Source: JADHUC01 sp964623055
Lineage (GTDB): Bacteria; Planctomycetota; Planctomycetia; Pirellulales; Pirellulaceae
Reading direction: 5' to 3'
Assembly (NCBI GenBank): GCA_964623055.1
Contig: CAZURK010000023.1
Location: forward strand, 1-64,000
DNA length: 64,000 nucleotides
In this document: piece after piece, positions 25,243 through 34,685 of the stretch
Numbering within the stretch: position 1 is the stretch's first letter
How the letters are laid out: each line of letters begins with the position of its first letter
The notes under the pieces: model-generated
What the model was told of the DNA's origin: nothing
Databases searched by the model: none
Seen by the model: only the letters and a program-made list of their open reading frames with translations
Position numbers and translations under genes: made by a program

Positions 25243-25581
25243 ATGAAGAAGGTTGAAGCCATCATCCGCCATTTCAAGCTGGAAGATGTGAAGAAGGCGC
25301 TGACCGATAACGAGATCCACGGAATGACCGTTACGGAAGTCCGCGGGTTTGGAAGGCAAAAGGGCCAGACGGAACGATACCGCGGGACTGAGTACGCCGT
25401 GGACTTCGTGCCCAAAGTCAAGATCGAGGTGACCTGCTCGGACGACAATTACCAAAAGGTCATCGACACAATCTTGAGCGCCGCCCAGACGGGGCAGATC
25501 GGGGACGGCAAGATCTTCGTTGCCGACCTGCAGAATGTCATTCGTATTCGCACCGGTGAAACGGGGCAGGATGCATTGTGA
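25243..25581 (+). CDS. glnK: Nitrogen regulatory protein P-II (GlnK/GlnB)
   Basis: 112 aa, exactly the family length, from ATG 25243 behind AGAGGAGAAAACG. MKKVEAIIRHFKLEDVKKAL begins the ferredoxin-like fold. The T-loop contains GQTERYRGTEY(51)AVDFVPK with Tyr51, the uridylylation site. GDGKIFVADLQNVIRIRTGE is the B/C-loop signature. It senses ATP/ADP, 2-oxoglutarate and, after uridylylation, glutamine status, and gates AmtB. It sits between amtB and glnD; glnD starts only 3 bp after its stop. Called glnK because of the amtB neighbour; glnB is a possible name. Confidence 0.96.
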   Translation: MKKVEAIIRHFKLEDVKKALTDNEIHGMTVTEVRGFGRQKGQTERYRGTEYAVDFVPKVKIEVTCSDDNYQKVIDTILSAAQTGQIGDGKIFVADLQNVIRIRTGETGQDAL

Positions 25582-25584
25582 GCC

Positions 25585-28230
25585 ATGTCCGGCCCTAACC
25601 TCCGTCCCGTTGTCCTCGCCGCCAGGGAGCGTCTGGGCACGGGGCGGGAAAGACTGAAACGGCTGCACCAGAGCGGTGCTCCCGGAATTCAGGTCAGTCT
25701 CTCTCTCACTGACCTGATCGACGAAGTAGTACTGGACGTTTTCCAGACTGCGTTAGCCGAAGTCGGCGACGACGACCTCGGCACGCTGGTCGCCCTTGTG
25801 GCGCACGGCGGGTATGGCCGCAGAGACGTTGCTCCCTTCTCCGACGTCGATCTCATGCTGCTCTACGCCTCCGCTCCAGGCACGGAACGCCGCGTACAAC
25901 CGCTTGCCCAGCGTCTTGTGCAAGACATTTGCGACTCGGGACTCCGACTCGGCTTCAGCCTGCGTGATTCACGAGAGGCTTGCTCGCAGGCGTTGTCGGA
26001 CCCAACCATCTTCACTTCGCTTGCCGAGTCGCGATGCATGGCTGGCAACACGGATCTGTTCGCCACGTTCATGAAACGATTACGCCAAGTGGCAACGCGT
26101 CACTCCCGCAAGCTGATTTCGGCGATCGAGCGCTCGCGGCTTGAAGAACGCATGAAATATGGCGAAACGGTCTTTCTCCTGACGCCGAACATCAAGCGGT
26201 CGCGCGGCGGTTTGCGGGACATTCAATTGGTCCGGTGGATCGGGTTCGCACGCTACGGGGAAACGGACTTCGAATCTCTTGACCATCTGGACGCGATCGG
26301 CGCCGACGACCGGCGACACCTGCAGGAAGCACAAGACTTTCTGTTGCGACTGCGAAACGAGCTGCATTTCCAATCGGGCAAGAGTCACGATGTGCTGGAC
26401 GGGGACGAACAGCTTCGCATGGCCGACTTGTACGGTTATCCGGGCGACGAAGGACAGATACCCGTCGAGCAATTCATGCGCGAGTACTACCGCCACACGA
26501 GCAACGTGCGGTACTCGTCAGCCCACTTCGTAGCCACAGCCAAGATGCGAAAAGGGCTGCCCGTCCTTTTTAACGTGGTGGCAAGCCACAACGTGGAAGG
26601 CGACTTTCGCTCTGGGCCGGCGGGCATTGGCGCGACGCGACGTGGCTTGAAGAAAGTGGCCGGCGACGTCGGTGAGGTCCTTCGCCTGATGGACTTGGCG
26701 AATCTGTACGACAAGCGAATCGATCATCGCACCTGGCAGACGATCCGTGATGCGATGGCGCAACTTCCCGGTGTCGAGATCACGGCAGAGGTGAGCAAGC
26801 GATTTCTGTCCCTGATGTCCCAGCCCGGCCGATTGGGCAATCTGCTGCGGCGTCTGCACGAGCTGGGCGTGCTGGAGAAGATCGTGGCGGGCATGAGCCA
26901 CGCTCGCTTTCTGATGCAGTTCAATGCGTATCACAAGTACACCGTCGACGAGCATTCGATCCGCGCGGTGGAAAAGACCACCAGATTCCTGGACGATAAT
27001 GGGCCGCTCGGCGAAGCGTACCGAGGTGTGAAGAACAAACGTGTGCTCCACTTGGCCGCGCTCGTTCACGACCTCGGAAAGGGCCATGCGGAGGATCACT
27101 GTGATTTGGGCGCTCGCTTGGCGGGAGAAACCGCCCAACGACTCGGATTGCCGAAGCGAGAAAAGGAATCGCTGTGCTTTCTCGTTCAAGAGCATCTCAC
27201 ACTCTCGCGACTGGCGCGTTTCCGCGACGTCGACGATCCTGACGTCATCGTGGACCTCGCTGTACAGGTCGGTTCGCCTGAGCTGCTGCAGATGCTATAC
27301 GTATTGACATGCGCTGACTTGGCTGCGGTTGGACCGGGCGTGCTGACGCAATGGAGGCAGGAACTGCTGACGCAACTCTACTTCAACGTTCGTGGCCAAC
27401 TGACTGGCGAAGCGTCATTCGGCACGCGGCAGGACTGCGAAACCAGGCGTGACGAGTTGCGCGCGATATTGGTGCGCAACAGAGAAGATGCATGGTGGGA
27501 CAAACAAGTCGACGCGCTCCCCCCGGCTTATCTTTGCCGGGTGCCATCGGATCGTCTATTGGAAGAATTGACGCGGATGAGAAATTTGCCGCGCGACGAT
27601 GCGATTGCTTGGGGGCGGTATCTATCGGACATCGAGACCGTCGAGTATACCGTCGGGACCTTCGAAGACATTACGCCCGGGATCTTTCACCGACTGACGG
27701 GTGCGTTGACCAGCCAGCGATTGGAGATCCTCTCTGCGGAGATCCACACGTTGGCCGATGCCTTGGTCCTGGATCGTTTCTACGTGCAAGACCGCGACTT
27801 CGAGGGCAAGCCGCCCGAGAGCCGCTTGATGGAAGTTTGCGACAGTCTGACGTCTGCGTTGAAACATCCGACGGACGACCCGCCCAGGTTTCCGCGTATC
27901 TGGGGCAGCCAATCGACCGACGTCAAACGAAATGTGCCGAAACCGCCGGTACGGGTACGCGTGGACAATAGCACTTCGGAACGATTCACCATCCTGGACA
28001 TCTTCGCCCTTGATCGCATGGGGCTGTTGTACACAATCACGCGCATGCTCTTTGAACTTGGCCTCTCCGTCCATAGAGCAAAAGTAGGAGGCTATGTGGA
28101 TCAGGTGGTCGATGTGTTCTACGTTACCGATGTCGAGGGAAACAAAATCCTCGACGACGGACGGCTGGAAGAGATCCACACGCGACTGCTGGACAAGATC
28201 ACCAAATTCGAAGAATCGGGCAACGGTTGA
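25585..28230 (+). CDS. glnD: Bifunctional [protein-PII] uridylyltransferase / uridylyl-removing enzyme
   Basis: 881 aa, family-typical length. The nucleotidyltransferase motif is at residues 75-89, GGYGRRDVAPFSDVD, with both metal Asp present (D87, D89). The middle GlnD helical domain follows (KRSRGGLRDIQLVRWIGFAR). The HD hydrolase has H495-D496 in LVHDLGKGHAEDHCDLG. Two ACT domains end the protein (about 690-770 and 805-881; IFALDRMGLLYTITRMLFEL). It uridylylates P-II when glutamine is low and removes UMP when glutamine is high. All catalytic residues I can check are present, so both activities should exist. It is third gene of amtB-glnK-glnD. Confidence 0.96.
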   Translation: MSGPNLRPVVLAARERLGTGRERLKRLHQSGAPGIQVSLSLTDLIDEVVLDVFQTALAEVGDDDLGTLVALVAHGGYGRRDVAPFSDVDLMLLYASAPGTERRVQPLAQRLVQDICDSGLRLGFSLRDSREACSQALSDPTIFTSLAESRCMAGNTDLFATFMKRLRQVATRHSRKLISAIERSRLEERMKYGETVFLLTPNIKRSRGGLRDIQLVRWIGFARYGETDFESLDHLDAIGADDRRHLQEAQDFLLRLRNELHFQSGKSHDVLDGDEQLRMADLYGYPGDEGQIPVEQFMREYYRHTSNVRYSSAHFVATAKMRKGLPVLFNVVASHNVEGDFRSGPAGIGATRRGLKKVAGDVGEVLRLMDLANLYDKRIDHRTWQTIRDAMAQLPGVEITAEVSKRFLSLMSQPGRLGNLLRRLHELGVLEKIVAGMSHARFLMQFNAYHKYTVDEHSIRAVEKTTRFLDDNGPLGEAYRGVKNKRVLHLAALVHDLGKGHAEDHCDLGARLAGETAQRLGLPKREKESLCFLVQEHLTLSRLARFRDVDDPDVIVDLAVQVGSPELLQMLYVLTCADLAAVGPGVLTQWRQELLTQLYFNVRGQLTGEASFGTRQDCETRRDELRAILVRNREDAWWDKQVDALPPAYLCRVPSDRLLEELTRMRNLPRDDAIAWGRYLSDIETVEYTVGTFEDITPGIFHRLTGALTSQRLEILSAEIHTLADALVLDRFYVQDRDFEGKPPESRLMEVCDSLTSALKHPTDDPPRFPRIWGSQSTDVKRNVPKPPVRVRVDNSTSERFTILDIFALDRMGLLYTITRMLFELGLSVHRAKVGGYVDQVVDVFYVTDVEGNKILDDGRLEEIHTRLLDKITKFEESGNG

Positions 28231-28352
28231 TTCGAGCATCTTACCACAGTATGCTCGCATCGTGCGTGCTCCCCTGTAGGATGGACCTCCAAGTCCGTCC
28301 ATGAGTATCCTTCCCGCCCTCTGTTGCGGCGTGGCCGCGTTAGGATTCGATC
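28231..28352. repeat. Interspersed repeat GTAGGATGGACNTCCAAGTCC
   Basis: In the gap after glnD, 28276-28300 reads GTAGGATGGACCTCCAAGTC then CGTCC, a self-complementary unit (GGACnTCCAAGTCC). A diverged second copy is at about 35772-35795 and a third, fragmentary one follows near 35815. It looks like a mobile REP-like element; no gene is present. Confidence 0.5.
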
Positions 28353-30281
28353 ATGCGTCTCTTTCCACTCGCTTCAGCATTTGCCGTGTTGATTCTTCCA
28401 GCCGGACTGAGGGCCGCCGTGCCACAGGCACGAGAGTACTTCAGGATTACCGTCGTGGACGAAGCCACAGGCCGTGGCGTGCCGCTTATGCAACTGCGAA
28501 CCGTGAACAACATTCGCTACTTCACGGATAGCAACGGTGTGATCGCGTTCTACGAACCCGGTTTGATGGGCGAGAGCATTTTCTTCCATGTCGAAGGGCA
28601 TGGATACGAATTCCCCGCAGACGGATTCGGATACCGCGGCAAGCGGCTGAAAGTGGTGCCTGGCGGCGAGGCCACACTGAAAGCTAAGAGGATCAATATC
28701 GCCCAGCGTCTGTATCGAATGACGGGGGCCGGCATATATCGTGACACCGTGTTGATCGGCGGTAGCCCGCCCACCAAACGTCCACTGCTGAACGGTTTGG
28801 TTTTCGGATCGGACAGCGTCGTCAACACCGTCTTTCAGGGAGAGGTTTATTGGTTTTGGGGTGATACGAATCGGCCGTCGTACCCGCTTGGCAACTTCCA
28901 CGTTCCGGGAGCGACGTCACTGCTGCCGGACGAAGGAGGGCTCGATCCCGATGTTGGCGTGAATCTGGACTATTTCGTGGGCAGAGACGGATTCGCAAAA
29001 CCGACGTGCCAGATGCCCGGCCAAGGTCCCACCTGGATCAACGGGCTGGTCACGTTGAAGGACGACGGTCGAGAACGACTGTTCGCCTACTATGTGAAGG
29101 TCGCCAAACCGATGCGAGTCTATGAACGCGGGTTAGTCGAATTCAACGACGAGAAGAACCAGTTCGAACATCGTATCAAGATCGACATGGACGCGCCGGC
29201 ATATCCCGGCGGTCATCCATTTGTGCACACCGCGGACGGAGTGAAATACGTCTATTTCGTCAAGCCATATCCGCTGGTCCGAGTTCGGGCGACGCCAGAG
29301 GATCTCTTGGATCTGAAGCAATACGAGTCGTTCACTTGCTTCAAGAAGGGCAGCCGCCCCGACCAATTTGAACTCGACCGGGATCACGACGGCCGGTTGC
29401 GCTACGGCTGGAACCAAGACACGATCCCGCTGTCGCGAGACCTTCAGAACAAGCTGATAAAAGACGGTCGACTGAAGGAGGGCGAAGGCTTTTTTCTTTT
29501 CCAGGACGCGGACACCGGCAAATCGGTATCCGTTCATGGCGGGTCGGTGTACTGGAATGCTTATCGCAACCGTTGGGTAATGATCGCGTTGGAGGTATTC
29601 GGCACGTCGCTGTTGGGTGAGATTTGGTTTGCCGAGGCGGATACGCCGTTGGGGCCGTGGACATACGCCAGGAAGATCGTCACGCACGAAAAATACAGTT
29701 TCTACAATCCAAAACAGCACCCTATGTTCGACAAGGAAGGCGGCAGGATCATCTTCTTCGAGGGAACGTACACCAGCATGTTCTCCGGCAATCCAGAGCA
29801 AACGCCACGCTATAACTACAATCAGATCATGTACAAACTCGATTTGGCTGATCCGCGTCTGAACTTGCCCGTACCCGTGTACCGATGTGAGACTGCGAAC
29901 GGTGACGTCCGCTATGGAACGCGCGGTACAGATGGTTCATGGGATGACAGGGGAACCATCGCCTTCTATGCCCTCGAACGTCCGTCGGCGCAGACGATCC
30001 CTGTCGTGGCGGCCGATGCATCAGACGCAGGACTCCAGTTGACCATCAAAGCGACCGGGGCAGACGGCGTACAGAGTCCCCAACCAGTGTTCTACGCACT
30101 AGAGGCCAATGTCGACGAGCCGCCTTCGACCAGTGTGCCGCTGTACGAGTGCGTTCGACAAAGCGACGGTCGACGAACCTACCTGATCGAGGACGAACCA
30201 GTGCCGCCCGGATTCAAACGATCGAATGGGCCGCTCTGCCGAGTCTGGGAAAACCCCGCCACATACGTGATGGTGCAGTAG
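28353..30281 (+). CDS. Large secreted beta-propeller protein, function unknown
   Basis: 642 aa. Signal peptide FPLASAFAVLILPAGLRA (1-22). Residues ~28-115 look like a carboxypeptidase-regulatory-like/transthyretin fold (YFRITVVDEATGRGVPLMQL, NGVIAFYEPGLMGESIFFHV). A repeated-strand region follows with blade-like segments (VYWFWGDTNRPSYPLGNFHV, RERLFAYYVKVAKPMRVYER, YWNAYRNRWVMIALEVFGTS, EIWFAEADTPLGPWTYARKI), like DUF4185 or GH43/five-bladed propellers. The last ~150 residues resemble two copies of a short module beginning P-V-Y-R/P-L-Y-E-C (PVPVYRCETANGDVRYG and SVPLYECVRQSDGRRTY). No catalytic residues can be assigned. The sulfatase gene follows 77 bp later on the same strand. Confidence 0.65.
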   Translation: MRLFPLASAFAVLILPAGLRAAVPQAREYFRITVVDEATGRGVPLMQLRTVNNIRYFTDSNGVIAFYEPGLMGESIFFHVEGHGYEFPADGFGYRGKRLKVVPGGEATLKAKRINIAQRLYRMTGAGIYRDTVLIGGSPPTKRPLLNGLVFGSDSVVNTVFQGEVYWFWGDTNRPSYPLGNFHVPGATSLLPDEGGLDPDVGVNLDYFVGRDGFAKPTCQMPGQGPTWINGLVTLKDDGRERLFAYYVKVAKPMRVYERGLVEFNDEKNQFEHRIKIDMDAPAYPGGHPFVHTADGVKYVYFVKPYPLVRVRATPEDLLDLKQYESFTCFKKGSRPDQFELDRDHDGRLRYGWNQDTIPLSRDLQNKLIKDGRLKEGEGFFLFQDADTGKSVSVHGGSVYWNAYRNRWVMIALEVFGTSLLGEIWFAEADTPLGPWTYARKIVTHEKYSFYNPKQHPMFDKEGGRIIFFEGTYTSMFSGNPEQTPRYNYNQIMYKLDLADPRLNLPVPVYRCETANGDVRYGTRGTDGSWDDRGTIAFYALERPSAQTIPVVAADASDAGLQLTIKATGADGVQSPQPVFYALEANVDEPPSTSVPLYECVRQSDGRRTYLIEDEPVPPGFKRSNGPLCRVWENPATYVMVQ

Positions 30282-30358
30282 CGACACGGTGTCTGACCGC
30301 CCTCGAAGAGTGTACCATAGGCGATGTCAGTTTCGCCGCACCTTGTTGGAGTACGACC

Positions 30359-31735
30359 ATGAGATGGACACTTTTCTGCTCGATCGCGATGTGCTTCCTA
30401 CTTTCGTCAACGGCTTCCCGTGACGCCGTTGCGGCCGAGAAGCCCAACTTCATCTACATTCTCGCCGACGACCTCGGGTACGGGGACCTGAGTTGCTACG
30501 GGCAGAAGACGCTCAAAACACCTAACTTGGATCGAATGGCAACCGAGGGGATGCGGTTCACTCGCCACTACGCGGGGTCAACCGTGTGCGCCCCGTCTCG
30601 TTGCGTATTGCTGACGGGGCTGCACTCCGGCCACGCTCGGATTCGAGGCAACAGCCCGGGGCTTCTCACGGACGAGGATCTAACGGTTGCCCAGGTACTC
30701 CGGCGAGCCGGTTACCGTACCGGCTGTGTCGGCAAGTGGGGTGTAGGCAACCCGCCGCCGCTGGATGATCCGGAGCGTCGAGGCTTCGATTTCTTCTACG
30801 GCTATATCAGCATGTGGCACGCGCACAACTTCTATCCCGAGTTCATGATCCGCAACGGCGAACGTGCGCCGCTGCGAAACGTCGTGCCCGAGAAATGGAA
30901 GAACAGCGACGGCCGAGGCGTGGCGACCAAGAAGAGAGACTATGCTCCCGACTTGATCACCGACGAGGCATTGGGCTTCATCGAACGGAATCGGGAACGA
31001 CCTTTTTTCCTCTACTACGCCATGAACGTGCCGCACGCCAACAATGAAGGCGGCCGGGCGGGCATGGAGGTTCCGGATCACGGCCCGTTCGCCGATCAGG
31101 ACTGGCCTGAGCCGGAAAAAGGCTTTGCAGCCATGATCCGCAACATCGACAGGGACGTCGGCCGAGTGTTGTCCAAAATTGAGGAGCTCGGCTTGGCCGA
31201 AAAGACTCTTGTGATTTTCACCAGCGATAATGGCCCACATCAGGAAGGTGGTCACATGATGCCCTTCTTTGATTCGAACGGCCCGTTGCGAGGCAAGAAG
31301 CGAGATCTGTACGAAGGCGGTATTCGTGTGCCGATGATCGCTCGTTGGCCTGGCAGGATCAAACCCGGCGATGCGACAGACCTCATTTCGGGTTTTCAGG
31401 ACATCTTTCCCACATTGACCGACCTTGCCGGCGTGGACACGCCAGAGACCGACGGAATCTCGATGGCGCCGACGCTTCTGGGCCTACCGGACCAGCAAAA
31501 GAAGCATCCACACCTTTACTGGGAGTTCTACGAACAGGGTGGTAAACTGGCTGTTGTGAAAGAAGACTGGAAGGGCGTACGGCTGAACGTCGTGAAGAAA
31601 CCTGACGGGCCGATCGAGTTGTATGACCTATCGAAGGATATCGGCGAAGAGAACAATGTGGCCAATCAGCACCCCGACATCGTTGCCGACATGGCCGCCA
31701 TCATGGAAAAGGAACACGTCGACCTGAAACCATGA
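30359..31735 (+). CDS. Exported sulfatase (arylsulfatase family, S1)
   Basis: 458 aa from ATG 30359; signal peptide to about residue 26 (AVAAEKPN). Metal-site start NFIYILADDLGYGDLSCYG. The formylglycine motif is C77-A-P-S-R81, the Cys type that a formylglycine-generating enzyme modifies, followed by LLTGLHSGHARIRGN. Later come TGCVGKWGVGNP, FLYYAMNVPHANNE, VIFTSDNGPHQEGG and GIRVPMIARWPGRIKPG. It hydrolyses sulfate esters, probably from algal or host polysaccharides; substrate cannot be told. No sulfatase-modifying enzyme gene is in the window. ThuA-domain gene follows 73 bp downstream. Confidence 0.95.
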   Translation: MRWTLFCSIAMCFLLSSTASRDAVAAEKPNFIYILADDLGYGDLSCYGQKTLKTPNLDRMATEGMRFTRHYAGSTVCAPSRCVLLTGLHSGHARIRGNSPGLLTDEDLTVAQVLRRAGYRTGCVGKWGVGNPPPLDDPERRGFDFFYGYISMWHAHNFYPEFMIRNGERAPLRNVVPEKWKNSDGRGVATKKRDYAPDLITDEALGFIERNRERPFFLYYAMNVPHANNEGGRAGMEVPDHGPFADQDWPEPEKGFAAMIRNIDRDVGRVLSKIEELGLAEKTLVIFTSDNGPHQEGGHMMPFFDSNGPLRGKKRDLYEGGIRVPMIARWPGRIKPGDATDLISGFQDIFPTLTDLAGVDTPETDGISMAPTLLGLPDQQKKHPHLYWEFYEQGGKLAVVKEDWKGVRLNVVKKPDGPIELYDLSKDIGEENNVANQHPDIVADMAAIMEKEHVDLKP

Positions 31736-31808
31736 CGTACGGCCTGCCCGCAAGCGAACATCAAAGAGCTATCCAACATGGTGAACACACCTATGTAAGG
31801 AGAAATCC

Positions 31809-32759
31809 ATGACAAAGAAACACCGAGTCACCCGACGCGAATTCCTGGCCACCGGTGCCGCGGCAGCAGGCGCATTGACCGTTCCGGCCGTCCTGACCGG
31901 CTGCGCTTGGGGCAAGCCCGATCTTAGTCGGGTTCCGGAAGTTGAAGTCGAGAAGATCGAAGGTGCATTACCGAAGTCTGCGACCGTCAAGCCGAAGAAG
32001 CCCCGCAAACTGCTGGTCTTCTACCGCTGCGAAGGGTTCGTCCACGGAGGTGCGATTGATCGTGGTAATGTGGCGTTGGATATGCTGGGCGCAAAGACCG
32101 GAGCCTTTGAGAGCGAGATCAGCAAAGACTATGCAATGTTCGATGCCGCAGCATTGAAGGAATTCGACGCCGTCTTGTTCAACAACACGACACGGCTGAA
32201 ATTCGACGACGAGGCACGGCGGGCGGCTTTGATGGATTTTGTTAAAAGTGGAAAAGGCGCGTGCGGCATTCACGCGGCTACCGACAACTTCTACGATTGG
32301 CCCGAGGCGGCGGCGATGATGGGCGGTCTGTTCGATGGCCATCCCTGGGGCGGCGGCGGTACGTGGGCGATGCAGGTCGAAGAGCCGGATCATCCGATCA
32401 ACAAAGGGTTCGGGGGCAAAGGGTTTTGGGCCAAGGACGAGATCTACAAGATGAAGGCCCCGTACTCGCGCGACAACCTTCGCATCCTGGTCGGTCTGGA
32501 CATGACCAAGAAGGAAAATAAGCCCGGCCGATCGGACAACGACAATGCCATATCCTGGATCCGCAATTTTGGTGAAGGTCGCGTTTTCTATTGCTCGCTG
32601 GGCCACAATAATCAGATCTTCTGGACTCCGTCGATTCTGCAGCACTACCTGGACGGCGTTCAGTTCGCCATGGGCGACCTCAAAGCGGATGCGACGCCCA
32701 GTGCCAAACTGAGCCAGCGACCCAAGATCTGCCCGGCGCCGGAGGAGCCTGCGGCGTGA
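31809..32759 (+). CDS. Tat-exported ThuA-domain protein
   Basis: 316 aa behind GTAAGGAGAAATCC. Twin-arginine signal VTRREFLATGAAAAGALTVP; a Cys in LTGCAW just after it could make it a lipoprotein. The ThuA domain (class-I glutamine-amidotransferase-like fold) is seen as PRKLLVFYRCEGFVHGGAID, EFDAVLFNNTTRLKFDD, KGACGIHAATDNFYDWPEAA, MMGGLFDGHPWGGGGTWAMQ and GEGRVFYCSLGHNNQIFW. Family members take part in trehalose/disaccharide catabolism and are common in planctomycetes beside sulfatases. The reaction is not established here. Confidence 0.92.
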   Translation: MTKKHRVTRREFLATGAAAAGALTVPAVLTGCAWGKPDLSRVPEVEVEKIEGALPKSATVKPKKPRKLLVFYRCEGFVHGGAIDRGNVALDMLGAKTGAFESEISKDYAMFDAAALKEFDAVLFNNTTRLKFDDEARRAALMDFVKSGKGACGIHAATDNFYDWPEAAAMMGGLFDGHPWGGGGTWAMQVEEPDHPINKGFGGKGFWAKDEIYKMKAPYSRDNLRILVGLDMTKKENKPGRSDNDNAISWIRNFGEGRVFYCSLGHNNQIFWTPSILQHYLDGVQFAMGDLKADATPSAKLSQRPKICPAPEEPAA

Positions 32760-32808
32760 AGAAGGATACGTCCAAGTCCGCCGCGTCTTCGCGTTATCGG
32801 GAATCCTG

Positions 32809-34593
32809 ATGTTGGATAGCGACCGCTTATCGGCTGCCTTCGAGAAGGCGCGGTCTCAGTTGCAGGCCGAACGGACGGCCGCCGGCCATTGGGTCGGCGA
32901 GTTGTCTGCATCCGCTTTGTCTACAGCGACAGCCGTAAGCGCTTTGTCCGTGGTGCGTCAAAACGGCCGGCCCGACGCGAGATTCGACGACGCAATCGAA
33001 GGCGGCGTGCGTTGGCTGACGGCTCATCAGAACGACGACGGCGGTTTTGGCGATACGGATAAGAGCTACTCGAACATCGCGACGACAATGTTAGTGTCGG
33101 CGGCGTTTCACTTGGCGGCCAAAGCCAACCAGAATGTAGCGTTGTTGAATCGAGCCGACGCCTACATCCAGTCCAAGGGCGGCGTTTCCGGACTACGCCA
33201 GCGGTACGGCAAAGACAAGACCTTCGCCGTGCCCATCTTGACCAACTGCGCTTTGGCTGGGCTGGCATCGTGGAAGGATGTATCGGCGCTTCCGTTCGAA
33301 CTTGCCTGTGTGCCCCAGCGGTTCTACCGCTTTGTCCGCATGCCGGTCGTCAGCTATGCGGTTCCCGCGTTGGTCGCAATTGGACAGGCTCGCTACTTCC
33401 ATCGAAAGCCACTGATGCCATGGATGCGATTCATCCGCTGGCTGGCGATCAAACCCAGTCTGCGTGTGCTGCGAAAGATGCAACCGGAAAGCGGCGGCTA
33501 TCTGGAAGCAACGCCGCTCACTAGTTTTGTCGTCATGAGCTTGGCGTCCGCAGGACGTGTGGATCATCCGGTCACACAGGAAGGTGTCAAGTTTCTGCTC
33601 GATTCAGTTCGCTCCGATGGCAGTTGGCCAATCGATACGGATTTGGCAACGTGGACCACCACGCTTGCCGTCAACGCACTAGCCGGCACCGGCGAAAATG
33701 TGGCCGAGCTTGGTTGCCTGGACTGGTTGCTGTCCTGCCAACATCGTTGCAGGCATCCCTTCACGGGAGCTGATCCGGGGGGCTGGGGATGGACGAATCT
33801 GAGTGGAGCCGTCCCGGACGCAGACGATACGCCAGGGGCTCTGCTGGCCTTGGCCGCCTGGCGCGACTCGCCGTCATCGAACGAGCGCGATCGAGCGCGG
33901 GTCAATGAAGCTGCGACGGCAGGTGTCGAATGGCTGCTGAGTCTGCAGAACTCGAACGGCGGTTGGCCCACGTTCTGCCGCGGTTGGGGTAAACTCCCGT
34001 TTGACCGCAGCGGCGCGGACCTGACCGCACACGTGCTCAGGGCTTTCAAGACATGGTGGGACTTGCCGTTTGGAAGGAGGCTGCAGCGCGCTGTCGACAG
34101 GGGGTTTCGGTTTCTCGCACAGTGTCAACGCGAAGACGGAAGCTGGATTCCTCTGTGGTTCGGCAATCAGGATCACCCGGAGGAGGAGAACCCCGTTTAC
34201 GGGACAGCCAAAGTGCTGCTGGCCTATCGAGACTGGGAGCGGGGCGACACGGAACAAGCTCAGGCAGGCTTGGCTTGGCTGTGCACAGCGCAAAACGACG
34301 ATGGCGGATGGGGCGGCGGAGCGGCGGTGGCGAATACCTCCCAGGACGGACAGCAAAGCAGCGTCGAAGAGACAGCGCTGGCAATCGAAACGCTCGCAAC
34401 CGTGAATCTGGCGGAAGGCCAACAGACGCATCTGGAGCGAGGGGTCGCGTGGCTGGTGGGTGCAGTTGAATCAGATACGCATCTTGACGCTACGCCCATC
34501 GGATTCTACTTCGCCAAACTGTGGTACTACGAGAAGCTTTATCCGCTGCTCTTCACTGTGGCGGCGCTCGGACGAGTCGCGAGGACAGTCTAG
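32809..34593 (+). CDS. shc: Squalene-hopene cyclase family (class II terpene cyclase)
   Basis: 594 aa, a little short of typical SHC (630-680). The protonating motif is D337-A-D-D-T341 (VPDADDTPGALL). QW-type repeats occur throughout: HQNDDGGFGD, LQNSNGGWPTFCRGWG, CQREDGSWIPLWFGNQ and AQNDDGGWGGG. The substrate-pocket region GGWGWTNLSG and the membrane-entry-like FYRFVRMPVVSYAVPALVAI are present. It should cyclise squalene or a related polyprene to a hopanoid-type product. The N-terminus is shortened, so a sporulenol-type or other triterpene cannot be excluded. No squalene-forming genes (hpnCDE) are adjacent; the upstream ThuA gene ends 49 bp away. Confidence 0.9.
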   Translation: MLDSDRLSAAFEKARSQLQAERTAAGHWVGELSASALSTATAVSALSVVRQNGRPDARFDDAIEGGVRWLTAHQNDDGGFGDTDKSYSNIATTMLVSAAFHLAAKANQNVALLNRADAYIQSKGGVSGLRQRYGKDKTFAVPILTNCALAGLASWKDVSALPFELACVPQRFYRFVRMPVVSYAVPALVAIGQARYFHRKPLMPWMRFIRWLAIKPSLRVLRKMQPESGGYLEATPLTSFVVMSLASAGRVDHPVTQEGVKFLLDSVRSDGSWPIDTDLATWTTTLAVNALAGTGENVAELGCLDWLLSCQHRCRHPFTGADPGGWGWTNLSGAVPDADDTPGALLALAAWRDSPSSNERDRARVNEAATAGVEWLLSLQNSNGGWPTFCRGWGKLPFDRSGADLTAHVLRAFKTWWDLPFGRRLQRAVDRGFRFLAQCQREDGSWIPLWFGNQDHPEEENPVYGTAKVLLAYRDWERGDTEQAQAGLAWLCTAQNDDGGWGGGAAVANTSQDGQQSSVEETALAIETLATVNLAEGQQTHLERGVAWLVGAVESDTHLDATPIGFYFAKLWYYEKLYPLLFTVAALGRVARTV

Positions 34594-34623
34594 TTCGCGA
34601 CTTCATTGAGACAGACGGTGAAA

Positions 34624-34668
34624 CGCCGTCCAGCAGACGTTGGGGAACGGTGCTTCTGCTGGACGGCG
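34624..34668. terminator. Strong hairpin between convergent genes
   Basis: CGCCGTCCAGCAGA (34624-34637) and its exact complement TCTGCTGGACGGCG (34655-34668) form a perfect 14-bp stem with a 17-base loop, between the ends of shc (plus) and the LESR protein gene (minus). No U-run follows on either strand, so it may be a bidirectional transcription barrier or a mobile palindrome rather than a classic terminator. Confidence 0.5.
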
Positions 34669-34685
34669 CCTGCCCGATATCAGCA

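Noticed and set aside
28276..28300. Rho-independent terminator after glnD
   Set aside because: The palindrome lacks a U-tract and recurs elsewhere, so it is better called an interspersed repeat.
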